Source of the DNA: Nitrosospira sp. Nsp2 | Lineage (GTDB): Bacteria > Pseudomonadota > Gammaproteobacteria > Burkholderiales > Nitrosomonadaceae | Assembly (NCBI RefSeq): GCF_003050965.1 | Contig: NZ_QAOU01000002.1 | Location: 248,001 to 312,000, forward strand | Direction: 5' to 3' | Length of the DNA stretch: 64,000 nt | In this document: in pieces, positions 42,482 to 51,683 of the stretch | Layout: every line of letters starts with the position of its first letter | Numbering within the stretch: position 1 is the first letter of the stretch | Position numbers and translations under genes: made by a program | Notes under the pieces: generated by a model | The model's database searches: none | Seen by the model: the letters and a program-made list of their open reading frames with translations, nothing else | What the model was told of the DNA's origin: nothing

Positions 42482-43029
42482 GCGGAACGGAAAGTGACGC
42501 GGCAGCGAAAGGTCTATCAAGGAATTCCACAAGCACGGCCAGCACGTCATCAGGCCGAAAAGGCGCTCCGACAATAAAAACACCGGAACTACTGGAGGCG
42601 ATCCTTGCCGGGATTTCTCTCGGCAAATCGGCACGCACAATGTGCGTCGAAGTTGGTATCAGCCAAAGGGTGTTATGGAACTGGCTGGCAAACGACCAGG
42701 AACTCATGCGCAATTACCTGCGGGCAAAGGAATTATGCGTGGACGCCTATGCGGAGGAGATCATCGAGATTTCGGATGACGGATCGCGAGATGTCCATAT
42801 CGACGAGAAGGGACGGGAAGTCGTCAACCGCGACGTAATTGCCCGCGCGCAATTGCGGATCGATGCGCGCAAGTGGTACGCGGCGAGGCTGGCCCCAAAG
42901 AAATATGGGGATAAATTGCCCGTGACGCACGAAGCCGCTGATGCAAGGAAGCCCGTTATGCACAGCGTCGAGGTGACTTTCGTAGCACCGGCGGAGTCCG
43001 GCACGAACCCGGAGCCCCTGAAGCCGTGA
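42478..43029 (+). CDS. Terminase small subunit
   Basis: A 183-residue DNA-packaging protein. After a disordered Ser/Thr-rich start, residues 35-95 form a helix-turn-helix region (LEAILAGISLGKSARTMCVEVGISQRVLWNWLAND), as in small terminases that recognise phage DNA and load the large subunit. The C-terminal part is helical (AQLRIDARKWYAARLAPKKYGDKL). Position between lysis and large terminase genes supports the call. ATG overlaps the preceding stop (ATGA). Confidence 0.85.
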   Translation: MSGTESDAAAKGLSRNSTSTASTSSGRKGAPTIKTPELLEAILAGISLGKSARTMCVEVGISQRVLWNWLANDQELMRNYLRAKELCVDAYAEEIIEISDDGSRDVHIDEKGREVVNRDVIARAQLRIDARKWYAARLAPKKYGDKLPVTHEAADARKPVMHSVEVTFVAPAESGTNPEPLKP

Positions 43030-43056
43030 CCACCCTCATTTATCCTTCGTTTCGCC

Positions 43057-44310
43057 GTGGCCGTGCATAAAGCAGAGTTTCCTGAAAAACTGAGGTTCCT
43101 GTTCCATCCCGCGCGTTACAAGGTTTTATACGGCGGACGAGGCGGCGCAAAAAGCTGGGGCGCCGCCAGAGCATTACTGATACAGGCCGCAGCGACCCCG
43201 CTGCGCATCCTGTGCGCGCGGGAGTATCAAAATTCGATTGTCGAATCCGTGCATCATTTGTTGCAGGCCCAGATCAGTGCGCTCGACCTGGCCACGTTCT
43301 ACGAGGTGCAGAACAGCATGATCCGAGGGGCCAATGGCTCGGAATTCGTGTTCGCCGGATTGCGCAACAATGTCGCTAAAATCAAGTCGTTCGAGGGTGT
43401 AGACCGGGTATGGGTGGAAGAAGCACAAACGGTGAGCAAGTCGAGCTGGGATACGCTCATTCCAACCATCCGAAGGGAACGCTCGGAAATCTGGGTTACA
43501 TATAACCCGGAACTCGAAACCGACGAGACTCACCAGCGCTTCGTCGTACACCCACCCGCTGGGGCTGCAGTGGTAAAGATCAACTGGAATGACAACCCGT
43601 GGTTTCCCGATACCCTGCGGCGGGAAAAAGACGAACTCAAGGGTCGCGATCCCGATGCGTATCAGAACATATGGGAAGGGAATTGCCGGGTAGCGCTTGA
43701 CGGCGCAGTCTACGCGAGGGAACTCCGGCAGACCCAAGCGGAAGGGCGCATCCGAAGCGTGCCTCATGATGCGGCGAAGGCCGTTCACACGTTCTTTGAC
43801 CTGGGCTGGGCGGACAACACCAGCATATGGTTTGCCCAGACGGTCGGGAACGAGCTCAGGCTGATCGATTATTACAGCAACAACCAGATGCCGATACAGC
43901 ATTACATCGGAATACTGCAAAACAAGGGCTATATGTACGGGACAGACTGGCTGCCGCACGACGCCAAGGCAAAGACGCTGGCGACAGGGCGAAGCATAGA
44001 GGAAATCATGCATGCGGCCGGACGCAAGGTGAGGATCGTGCCGAACCTTTCGGTTTCAGATGGAATAAACGCAGCGAGAACCGTGCTGAACCGTTGTTAT
44101 TTTGACGAACAGAAATGCGCCGAGGGCCTGCAGAGCCTGAGGCATTACCGCTATGAGGTGGACAGTGACACGAAACAGTTTAGCGGGCGCCCATTGCACG
44201 ATTATCACAGTCACGCAGCCGATGCTTTCCGCTACTTTGCGCTTTCTATTGAAGAGGAACGGCCGGTGGCTAGCGCCCGCGGCGTCCGCATGACCGGATG
44301 GCGTGCCTGA
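43057..44310 (+). CDS. Terminase large subunit (PBSX-like)
   Basis: A 417-residue packaging ATPase and nuclease. Walker A is YGGRGGAKS at residues 25-33, Walker B is DRVWVEEAQ around residues 113-121. The C-terminal RNase H-like nuclease part has FFDLGWADNTS, LPHDAKAKTLATGRS and HDYHSHAADAFRY with the expected acidic residues. It matches PBSX-type terminases in length and motifs. It starts with GTG at 43,057; no strong ribosome site is visible. It cuts concatemeric DNA and drives it into the procapsid. Confidence 0.93.
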   Translation: MAVHKAEFPEKLRFLFHPARYKVLYGGRGGAKSWGAARALLIQAAATPLRILCAREYQNSIVESVHHLLQAQISALDLATFYEVQNSMIRGANGSEFVFAGLRNNVAKIKSFEGVDRVWVEEAQTVSKSSWDTLIPTIRRERSEIWVTYNPELETDETHQRFVVHPPAGAAVVKINWNDNPWFPDTLRREKDELKGRDPDAYQNIWEGNCRVALDGAVYARELRQTQAEGRIRSVPHDAAKAVHTFFDLGWADNTSIWFAQTVGNELRLIDYYSNNQMPIQHYIGILQNKGYMYGTDWLPHDAKAKTLATGRSIEEIMHAAGRKVRIVPNLSVSDGINAARTVLNRCYFDEQKCAEGLQSLRHYRYEVDSDTKQFSGRPLHDYHSHAADAFRYFALSIEEERPVASARGVRMTGWRA

Positions 44311-46100
44311 TGGGAGCGCCCATTACCAGGAACATATCGGTCGAGGCCTATGACGGCATCTGCCGGGATATTCGCGAGCAACCCAAGTGGCGCCCGGATG
44401 CGGATACCGACTGCGATTATTACGATGGCGCACAAATCAGCGCCGAAGTCATGCAGCGGCTGAAGAATGCCGGCATTCCGCAGCAGGATTCGAATCTGAT
44501 CAAGCCAACGGTTAACGCAGTGCTGGGATTGGAAGCCAGAAGCCGGACGGATTATCGCATCTCGTCCGATGACGAGAGCCAGGCCGAGATAGCGCAGGCG
44601 CTCTCCGCGAAGATCAAGGAAGTGGAGACTGAATCGCGCGCAGACCGCGCCATGTCTGATGCCTATTCGAGCATGATGCGCTCCGGCATCGGCTGGGTCG
44701 AGGTGTCGCGGGAGTTTGATCCGCTAAAGTACCCGTACCGGGTGCGCGAGGTACACCGCAACGATATCTACTGGGACTGGACCTCGCGTGAACCGGACCT
44801 GTCTGATGCGCGCTACCTCCGCCGGGACAAATGGGTGGATAGGGTCCAGGCGGCGATGATGTTCCCGGAGCAGTCCGCGCTGGTGGAAAACACGTGGAAC
44901 GGGTGGGCAAAAACCGACGTTTACGACGGCACCGATACTCACATGGTGCGGGCATTTGAGGTCGAGCAGGCCTGGGGGCGCACGCACGAAGACTACCTGA
45001 ACCGCAATGCGGGCATGGTGCGGCTTTCGGAATTATGGTATCGGCATTATGAGGAAGGATATGTGCTCGCCCTTCCGGACGGCAACATGCTGGAATATCG
45101 CGAGGATAATCCCTACCATGTGGCGGCGTTGACGCAGGGCTTGGTGCAGGCGCAAAAAACGTTATTGCAAAGGGTCCGGGTTTCGATCTGGCTGGGACCT
45201 CACAAGCTCATGGATTCACCTTCTCCCTTTCCGCACGGGAATTTTCCCTACATCCCCTTCTGGTGCTTCCGCAAGGACAGGAGCCGCGCCCCTTACGGCC
45301 TGATTCGGGACATGCGCGGACCCCAGGATCAGATTATCGATCTGGACATTCTGCTCTACGAGATCCTCAACTCGGTCAAGGTGGAGATCGATAACGACGC
45401 GCTGGATTTAAGCCAGAACACCTACCAGGAAGTGGCGCAGAACATCAGCAGCCTGCGTTCCATGACGGTATTGAATGCGAACCGCCGCAATGCGAACGGA
45501 TTCAGGGTAACGCGCGAACATGCGCTCGCATCTCAGGTGTTTCAGCTTGTTCAAGAGCGCAAGCGACGCATTGAAGAGGTCGGTGGCGTTTACCGCGCCA
45601 TGCTGGGAGCGTCGACAGACGCCTCCAGCGGGATCGCCATCAGCAATCTGGTTGAGCAGGGCTCGACCGTGCTGGCCGAGCCGAACGACAATTTCCGCTA
45701 CGGGCGGCGCCTGGTCGGGCAACAGCTCCTGGCTATTCTCATTGCTGACCTGGCGGGCAAAACTTCCGCTATCGCCGTTAACCAGGGCGCTGGCCGGAAG
45801 CTGGTGTACTTCAACCGGCGAGTAATCACGGATGCCGGCCCCGAACTGGAGAACGACGTTACAACCGCCCAGGTCAAGGTGTTGCTGGAAGACATTCCGG
45901 CCACCCCCAGCTTCAGGGCGCAACAGCTGCAGGCGTTCAGCCAGGTGGTCCAGTCGGCCCCTCCGGCTTACCAAAAGGTCCTGTATCCGGCCATGCTCGA
46001 GCTGTCTGATGTACCCAATCGGCATGAGCTGGCAAACCAGTTGCGGCAAGTCGCTGGCATAGGCGTTGGACCCAGCGGACAGGAACCGCAAAAGCAGTGA
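44310..46100 (+). CDS. Portal protein
   Basis: A 596-residue portal-type protein that forms the dodecameric DNA gateway of the capsid. It is recognisable from the DYYDGAQISAEVMQRLKNAGIPQQDSNLIKPTVNAVLGLE start, the central SPFPHGNFPYIPFWCFR region, and VGGVYRAMLGASTDASSGIAISNLVEQG, as in portals of P22/epsilon15-like podoviruses. The C-terminal 60 residues are Gln/Pro-rich. The ATG at 44,310 overlaps the terminase stop by one base (TGATG); an ATG at 44,298 is also in frame. Confidence 0.88.
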   Translation: MGAPITRNISVEAYDGICRDIREQPKWRPDADTDCDYYDGAQISAEVMQRLKNAGIPQQDSNLIKPTVNAVLGLEARSRTDYRISSDDESQAEIAQALSAKIKEVETESRADRAMSDAYSSMMRSGIGWVEVSREFDPLKYPYRVREVHRNDIYWDWTSREPDLSDARYLRRDKWVDRVQAAMMFPEQSALVENTWNGWAKTDVYDGTDTHMVRAFEVEQAWGRTHEDYLNRNAGMVRLSELWYRHYEEGYVLALPDGNMLEYREDNPYHVAALTQGLVQAQKTLLQRVRVSIWLGPHKLMDSPSPFPHGNFPYIPFWCFRKDRSRAPYGLIRDMRGPQDQIIDLDILLYEILNSVKVEIDNDALDLSQNTYQEVAQNISSLRSMTVLNANRRNANGFRVTREHALASQVFQLVQERKRRIEEVGGVYRAMLGASTDASSGIAISNLVEQGSTVLAEPNDNFRYGRRLVGQQLLAILIADLAGKTSAIAVNQGAGRKLVYFNRRVITDAGPELENDVTTAQVKVLLEDIPATPSFRAQQLQAFSQVVQSAPPAYQKVLYPAMLELSDVPNRHELANQLRQVAGIGVGPSGQEPQKQ

Positions 46101-46144
46101 CGCGGAACGGAAAGGCAATCACAAACTAACGGGATGGCTACGCA

Positions 46145-46744
46145 ATGATTCGATTACTGTATGATACGACTATTGGCGGCGTGAGGTTCGGGCAGGGCGC
46201 ACTTGTCGAACTTGATTCGGCAATGGAGGATGGGCTGATAGCGGAAGGCGACGCTACCAGGGCAATAAATTTTTCATCGATTGGCGTGCTCCCGGTGCGC
46301 ATCGCTCAATCGTTCGCGCCGGTAATACGCAGTTCGGATAATGCCACAGATACCGGTTGGGTCATCCTTGCCTCCATCATTGTTCCGGCAGGAACGATGG
46401 GGGCGAACAGCAAGCTAGTCATTGTAAGCGACTGGACTTACACAAGCTCGGCGAGCGTTAAAACACTGGCCATGGATTGGGGAGGCAGTAACGTGTCAGG
46501 GCCGGCTTATACAACCACGGCGGGTACGAAGCTCATGATGGAAATTTTTAACGCCAATAGCCTGACCGCGCAAAGGATACTCAACACGTCCACCTTCGCG
46601 ACTACCCCGTCGGCTCACACATCGACATTCAAAGATACAACCGCAAATGTCGCGATCGATCTCAAAGTGAGATGGAGCGCAAACATTGCGAATGAGAATA
46701 TTACTCTGCTCGGCTATTCAATCTGGCATTACCCGGGGGTCTGA
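46145..46744 (+). CDS. Phage protein of unknown function
   Basis: A 199-residue protein. The second half is beta-rich with alternating Ser/Thr and small residues (NSKLVIVSDWTYTSSASVKTLAMDWGGSNVSG), like virion decoration or receptor-binding proteins. No family recognised. Its stop overlaps the next gene's ATG by one base, so it is tightly linked to the glycosidase and may be a partner or a capsid/tail surface protein. Confidence 0.65.
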   Translation: MIRLLYDTTIGGVRFGQGALVELDSAMEDGLIAEGDATRAINFSSIGVLPVRIAQSFAPVIRSSDNATDTGWVILASIIVPAGTMGANSKLVIVSDWTYTSSASVKTLAMDWGGSNVSGPAYTTTAGTKLMMEIFNANSLTAQRILNTSTFATTPSAHTSTFKDTTANVAIDLKVRWSANIANENITLLGYSIWHYPGV

Positions 46745-47964
46745 TGGATTATCCAGTTATCAACGGCCGCAGTGAATCTTACCCGACACGGCATTATGGG
46801 GGGCATTACACGGGCGGATCAGTCATGACGTTTTGCGAGAACGCAGATTTGCTTGTACCTGATGCAAAGGTACGGGGAATGCCAAACTCGCCCGTAACCG
46901 TGTTATCTGAAAATCCGATTTCCGTCGCGCCCGAGTTTTTTGGAATGCACGCCAACAGGCGCGCATTTGATCGGCTGCCGGGAATCATGCTCAAGACCGT
47001 GCGGGGGCATGACCTCCAAAACGGGAAGGGACGCTGGAGATTCATCGAAACGAGCGACAATACGTGGACTTTCACCGATCTGGATGCGTGGGTCAATACC
47101 CATTACGACGCGGGAAGGGACCTGCTTTTCACGCTTTATGGCACGCCGACGTGGGCATCTGCAAGGCCCACCGAAATAGGGGCTTACGGGCCGGGCAATC
47201 CCGGTACCCAGGCCGAACCGGCGGACATGACAAAGTGGGACCGGTTTTGTGCCAAGATCGCTTCCCGGTACCGGGGAAAGATCAAGTACTACGAGGTCTG
47301 GAACGAGCCCAACATGTATAACGACGGCACCGCTCCTATCCCGGGAACTACTTTTTTCTTTTCCGGCACCTTCGCCAAGCTGGCTGAAATAGTGCGACGC
47401 GCGAACATAGCGATCAAGGCGGTGGATCCCACCGCAAAGATCGTGAGCCCCGCTGTCACGAACTGGGCAGCAAAGGCGGGGCAGAGCGCCGAAAACTACT
47501 TTACTGGAATGATGGCGGCCCCGACAGGTGACGGTTCGACAACCATGAAGGATTGGGTGGACATCGTTGGCGTGCACCTCTACCTGTCATCTGGCAACAG
47601 CACAGCGGATCTGGCGGGGATGATTGACCGGGTCAACGCAGCCAAGGCAGCGGCGGGCGTGTCGTCAATGGAAACATGGGATACCGAGAGCGCACCTATT
47701 GCGCCCAATGCATCCGCACTAAGTGATGACCAGCTCGACCGCTACCTGACACGATTCATGGTCACCGCAGCGGCGAAGGGCATTGCGAGGACAATGTACT
47801 ATCAGTGGGACAATGACGTGATGGGATTTCGCGAAAGAATAAATATCGGCGGTCGTTGGAACGCGCTGCGTGAGCTGCTTCTTAGCGGCTCAATACTTTC
47901 CGCCTCCAAGTTGTTCGATGGAAGATTGATCTACAGGACCAGCACAGGAACCACCATCGTCTAG
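46744..47964 (+). CDS. Phage glycoside hydrolase (GH-A clan, GH39/GH5-like)
   Basis: A 406-residue protein with a (beta/alpha)8 glycosidase core. The acid/base candidate is Glu188 in YYEVWNEPN and the nucleophile candidate is Glu315 in ETWDTESAP; HLYLSSGNS lies between them. The first 60 residues are a separate small domain (VINGRSESYPTRHYGGHY). There is no signal peptide, as expected for a virion-bound enzyme. It is located between portal and scaffold, an unusual place. It may depolymerise host surface polysaccharide or be cargo carried by the phage. A terminator-like hairpin follows. Confidence 0.8.
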   Translation: MDYPVINGRSESYPTRHYGGHYTGGSVMTFCENADLLVPDAKVRGMPNSPVTVLSENPISVAPEFFGMHANRRAFDRLPGIMLKTVRGHDLQNGKGRWRFIETSDNTWTFTDLDAWVNTHYDAGRDLLFTLYGTPTWASARPTEIGAYGPGNPGTQAEPADMTKWDRFCAKIASRYRGKIKYYEVWNEPNMYNDGTAPIPGTTFFFSGTFAKLAEIVRRANIAIKAVDPTAKIVSPAVTNWAAKAGQSAENYFTGMMAAPTGDGSTTMKDWVDIVGVHLYLSSGNSTADLAGMIDRVNAAKAAAGVSSMETWDTESAPIAPNASALSDDQLDRYLTRFMVTAAAKGIARTMYYQWDNDVMGFRERINIGGRWNALRELLLSGSILSASKLFDGRLIYRTSTGTTIV

Positions 47965-47987
47965 AAGCGTTATCTCTCACTGATCAG

Positions 47988-48010
47988 GCCGCTCTCGAGC
48001 GGCTTTTTTT
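47988..48010 (+). terminator. Hairpin with T tract
   Basis: GCCGCT-CTCG-AGCGGC followed by seven T, after the glycosidase gene. It could limit transcription into the scaffold gene or be bypassed by antitermination. Confidence 0.75.
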
Positions 48011-48134
48011 ATTCCAGATTCAGTTGTACCGATTTGGGTGCCACTGAAAACGGGGACGCGCTCACGGCGAGACCGCAGTTTTATCAATCCTGCTTCGGCA
48101 GGCCCGCTCACTGGGTAAAGCAGTAGGAGGAATG

Positions 48135-49097
48135 ATGGAAGTCGAACAGCTTACGGATGAACAAATCGCAAACCTGACGCGGGAACAGATCGAGATGCTC
48201 GAGAACGATCCCCATCAGCTCGTTGAGATTCTCGGCGTAACGAACTTATCAGGAGAAACCCGCAGAAAAAAACCTGAACGGGAAGAAGACGGCAGCGAGC
48301 CCGACAACACCAGCAGCCCCACAGATGAGCTTGACCCTGTCGTGCTGAACAAGAGCGGAAAGGGAGTTATTCCTTACGAGAAACACAAGCAGTTGAGGGT
48401 GGAGAATTCAGCGCTACGCGAGCAGTTAGAGACCGCACAAACGAGTCTCGAAGAGCTTCTGAAGCAGAAGGACGAGGCGAAAGGGGCTGACATTGCCGTA
48501 GCGGATGATGCAATTACAAAGCATCTTGAAGCACTGAAACGGGATATGCCCGAACTCCACCAGGTAATCAGTGCTGTGCTTGAAGGGAGCCGAAAGCAGG
48601 GCGAGAAGCTGGAAAAAACGCTTGAAGAATTTAAACGCGAAAAGGAGGAATCCGAACGGGCGAGTGAATCAAGCGTAGCCGAGCAGGTTGCCGAAGCGAA
48701 GGACAATAACCCCGATCTGGTGCACTGGGAGATCAACGATCCGGAAGCCTGGGACGAAGCCTTGAAGCAGGATGAAATTCTGCGGACCAATAGCAAGTGG
48801 ATAAACAAGCCCTACGCTGAACGGTTCGATGAAGTCGTCCGTCGCGTCAGAGCGGTTATGCCCGAAGCTTCGGCACCAAAGAAAGCAGCCGATCCGGAAA
48901 AGCTTAAAGCGGACGCGAAAGCAAAGCTTGATGCTGCTCCGGTGAGGAAACCCACAACCCTATCGGATATCCAGGGCGGAGCCAATCCAGCCTCTGAGCG
49001 GGAGCGACTGGAGAATTTGAGTCCGTTTGAATTGACTCAAAAGCTCATGAAGATGCCCCCGCATCAGTCGGCAGCCCTGAGAGCCGAACTTGAATAA
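48135..49097 (+). CDS. Scaffolding protein
   Basis: A 320-residue acidic, coiled-coil-rich protein. Residues about 85-190 are strongly helical (HKQLRVENSALREQLETAQTSLEELLKQKDE; KLEKTLEEFKREKEESERASE), and the C-terminus is short and amphipathic. This composition and the position directly before the major capsid gene are typical of an internal scaffold that guides procapsid assembly. AGGAGG at 48,125-48,130 precedes two in-frame ATGs at 48,132 and 48,135; the second has the better spacing. Confidence 0.82.
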   Translation: MEVEQLTDEQIANLTREQIEMLENDPHQLVEILGVTNLSGETRRKKPEREEDGSEPDNTSSPTDELDPVVLNKSGKGVIPYEKHKQLRVENSALREQLETAQTSLEELLKQKDEAKGADIAVADDAITKHLEALKRDMPELHQVISAVLEGSRKQGEKLEKTLEEFKREKEESERASESSVAEQVAEAKDNNPDLVHWEINDPEAWDEALKQDEILRTNSKWINKPYAERFDEVVRRVRAVMPEASAPKKAADPEKLKADAKAKLDAAPVRKPTTLSDIQGGANPASERERLENLSPFELTQKLMKMPPHQSAALRAELE

Positions 49098-49108
49098 GGA
49101 TTTTTGCA

Positions 49109-50380
49109 ATGGCTGAAACAAGCATAACAAGCGGCAGTTCCCTCGCAATAAAACATTACAGTGCCGCCCTCTTCGCCAATACGCTGAGGGGCGCCACGGC
49201 AATGGAAAACCTCGTGGGACCGGTCGAGCCCACCTCGGCAATGCAGAACATCGCGGGTCAGACACAACCCGGCATGCCGGTGGTCCGGATCGATAATTTG
49301 ATGAAAGGCGCGGGTGATGCCGTGTCGCTGGATCTGGTCGATACCATCGGCGGTGAGCCATTGATGGGCGACGTCAACCGGGAAGGCCGGGGCAGTGCGC
49401 TCTCGTTCTCTTCAATGGAAATCAAGATCGATCTGTCGAGCAAGGTGATCGATGCTGGTGGATCGATGTCGCAGCAACGCACCAAGCACCAACTGCGTGA
49501 GATCGCCCTCGCACAGCTGTCCGGCTATTTCCCCAGACTGAGCGCGCAAACCGCGCTGGTGCATCTGGCCGGCGCCCGTGGATCACAGACGGGAAGCGAT
49601 TGGGTGATTCCGCTGCAATCCGCCACCAACTTCTCCTCGGTAATGGTGAATCCGGTCAAGGCGCCGACCTATAACCGCCATTATGTGGTCAATGGCGCTA
49701 ATCTGACGCAAGGCGGGCAGCAGCTCGGGTCTATCGTTTCTACCGACGCCCTGAAGCTGGCGCATCTGGATCTTCTCCGCAAGAAGATCGACGACATGGA
49801 CCAGCCCCTGCAGGCGGTAAAGCTGGCCGGGGACCGGGCAGCCCAGACCTCGAAAATGTGGGTCTTCCTTGCCACGCCCAACCAGTATTCCATTCTTCTG
49901 TCGGAAGGCTCGCTACGCGCGTTTCAGCAAAATGCGGTTAATCGCGCCGCTTATCTCGACACCCGCCATCCGCTGTTCGCGGGCGAGGTCGGAATGTGGA
50001 ATGGCATCCTTGTAATCAAGAATGAGCGCGCCATCCGCTTTTTGCCCGGGGAGTCCACCAAGGTCGTCACGGCCCTCAATGCCGCCACTGCGACGGAAAC
50101 CGACCAGGTTATCAACGCCGCGCTGGCCTCCGGGTTCGCGGTGGAACGCGGCTTGCTGCTCGGGGCACAAGCACTCGGCGTTGCGTACGGCAAGACCAAA
50201 GTCAGTGGCATGCAGTATGGCTGGAAAGAGCACTGGTACAACTTCGAAAGCAATCTGGAAGTCATGGGCGAGGTGGTGTATGGGCACATGAAGACCCGCT
50301 TTTCGACGGACGATGGTACCGGTTCCAGGGTTCCCACTGACTTTGGCGTTATCGCGATTGATTCCGCCGTGCCGCTCTGA
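49109..50380 (+). CDS. Major capsid protein (N4-gp56-like)
   Basis: A 423-residue HK97-fold-type capsid subunit of the N4 gp56/DUF4043 group: ITSGSSLAIKHYSAALFANTLRGATAMENLVGP, MPVVRIDNLMKGAGDAVSLDLVDTIGGEPLMGD, ALAQLSGYFPRLSAQTALVHLAG and AYGKTKVSGMQYGWKEHWYNFESNLEVMGEVVYGHMKTRF. It follows the scaffold gene by 11 bp. AAGGA precedes the ATG. It would make the icosahedral shell. Its length is normal for the family. Confidence 0.88.
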   Translation: MAETSITSGSSLAIKHYSAALFANTLRGATAMENLVGPVEPTSAMQNIAGQTQPGMPVVRIDNLMKGAGDAVSLDLVDTIGGEPLMGDVNREGRGSALSFSSMEIKIDLSSKVIDAGGSMSQQRTKHQLREIALAQLSGYFPRLSAQTALVHLAGARGSQTGSDWVIPLQSATNFSSVMVNPVKAPTYNRHYVVNGANLTQGGQQLGSIVSTDALKLAHLDLLRKKIDDMDQPLQAVKLAGDRAAQTSKMWVFLATPNQYSILLSEGSLRAFQQNAVNRAAYLDTRHPLFAGEVGMWNGILVIKNERAIRFLPGESTKVVTALNAATATETDQVINAALASGFAVERGLLLGAQALGVAYGKTKVSGMQYGWKEHWYNFESNLEVMGEVVYGHMKTRFSTDDGTGSRVPTDFGVIAIDSAVPL

Positions 50381-50412
50381 TCCATATAATCGGCTGTTAT
50401 TTAGATTTAATA

Positions 50413-50449
50413 ATCAACTTTAATGGATAATCTTAAGTTGATAATTTTT
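50413..50449 (+). terminator. AT-rich hairpin after capsid gene
   Basis: ATCAACTT pairs with AAGTTGAT, followed by five T, just before the ribosome site of the next gene. It may be an attenuator that lowers expression after the abundant capsid gene. Confidence 0.55.
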
Positions 50450-50460
50450 AAGGAGTTTAA

Positions 50461-50901
50461 ATGGCTACGCATAGCGCACCAGATTTGAATACCAAACCCT
50501 TGCCCATGGGCGGATATGGCAATGCGGCACTGGTTTATGGATCGGTTACACCCACCTCAGGCGCCGTGGCAAGCGTTTACCGCCCGGTCAGGATTCCGGC
50601 GGGCATGACCGTCACCGGGCTCAAGATCAACAATGATGACCTGGATGCGGGCGGAACCTTATTCGCGGTAAAAATCGGCTACACACCGGTTAGCGCTGCG
50701 GATGGACCTGTGGGCGATGACGACTACTTCTCGCCTGCAACGACGATTCTTTCCGCACCCAACCTTACCGACCTGCGTTTCCCGCCACTCAAGTTCGAGA
50801 AAGATGTGTACGTGGACCTCACCGTCACCGTTGCGGCGACAACGTTTGTCGGAGGCACGATCACGGCAATCGTTACGGGAGATGCCACCGGCGTCAAATA
50901 G
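50461..50901 (+). CDS. Probable capsid decoration protein
   Basis: A 146-residue beta-rich protein directly downstream of the major capsid gene: VYRPVRIPAGMTVTGLKINNDDLDAGGTLFAVKIGYTP, LKFEKDVYVDLTVTVAATTFVGGTITAIVTGD. Position and size fit a head decoration or stabilisation protein; I do not recognise its exact family. AAGGAG precedes the ATG at 50,461. Confidence 0.62.
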   Translation: MATHSAPDLNTKPLPMGGYGNAALVYGSVTPTSGAVASVYRPVRIPAGMTVTGLKINNDDLDAGGTLFAVKIGYTPVSAADGPVGDDDYFSPATTILSAPNLTDLRFPPLKFEKDVYVDLTVTVAATTFVGGTITAIVTGDATGVK

Positions 50902-50982
50902 CAGGCAGGCATCGCGGCTCAGCGCGATCAAACGGGTGACCTCCGCCGAAAGGCGCGTCGCCCTTTTTTATGGAGTCAGAGA

Positions 50983-51351
50983 ATGCCGCAAGTGAAATAT
51001 ATAGGGTCAAGCGTCAAGACGGACAGCATCAGCGGAATCGGGCTTCGCTGGGAGCCCGGCCAGGTACGTAATGTGACGGCAGAGGTGGCCGAACGGCTGC
51101 TCGCGTTTACCGATACCTGGGTACGAGAGCAGGCCGGGAAAGCACTTGATGTTGAACCGGTCGGGTTGGCGGAGGCAGAAAAACCAGTTGAAGAACCGCT
51201 CCCCGTCATCGACTTTCACGCCATGGATAAGACGGCATTGGTTGAGTTTGCCGAGGATAAGTATAACGAACGGCTGGATAAGCGACTGAGCGAAGAGACG
51301 ATCCGGCACAAGGTCATCACCCTGTTCACTAAACACGAGATGGCTGACTGA
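50983..51351 (+). CDS. Phage protein of unknown function
   Basis: A 122-residue protein. The first 50 residues (VKYIGSSVKTDSISGIGLRWEPGQVRNVTAEVAERLLAF) resemble small head-tail region proteins; the C-terminus is an acidic helix (MDKTALVEFAEDKYNERLDKRLSEETIRHKVITLF). Probably structural. Its stop TGA overlaps the next ATG by one base. Confidence 0.65.
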   Translation: MPQVKYIGSSVKTDSISGIGLRWEPGQVRNVTAEVAERLLAFTDTWVREQAGKALDVEPVGLAEAEKPVEEPLPVIDFHAMDKTALVEFAEDKYNERLDKRLSEETIRHKVITLFTKHEMAD

Positions 51352-51683
51352 TGCCTTTTACCTGTCAATCAGTCGTGGACCTGGCCCGAATACCGCTTAA
51401 CGATGCAGACCAGGCGCGGTACCCGGACAGCACCCTGCTGCTCTTTGTCAATCATGCCCTGCTGCAGATTCTCAAGCGTCGGCCCGATCTGTTCATAGGG
51501 CAGTTCGGCAACCCGCTTCATGGGCAGAACGGCCTGGCCGACGCCTTTCCTCTTCCCGCGGAATACGTTCAAACAATAGCGGATTACGTAACGGCAAGGG
51601 CCGAGATGACCGACGACGAGCACGTGAACTCGGGACGCGCAGGCGTATTCATGCAACTTTTTGACGCGGAGGCTCAGCCGTGA
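51351..51683 (+). CDS. Head-tail adaptor-like phage protein
   Basis: A 110-residue helical protein: VVDLARIPLNDADQARYPDSTLLLFVNHALLQILKRRPDLF and FPLPAEYVQTIADYVTARAEMTDDEHVNSGRAGVFMQLF. Proteins of this kind (often DUF6682-like) sit at the head-tail junction in podovirus modules; I assign the role by position. GTGA overlap with the following gene. Confidence 0.68.
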   Translation: MPFTCQSVVDLARIPLNDADQARYPDSTLLLFVNHALLQILKRRPDLFIGQFGNPLHGQNGLADAFPLPAEYVQTIADYVTARAEMTDDEHVNSGRAGVFMQLFDAEAQP

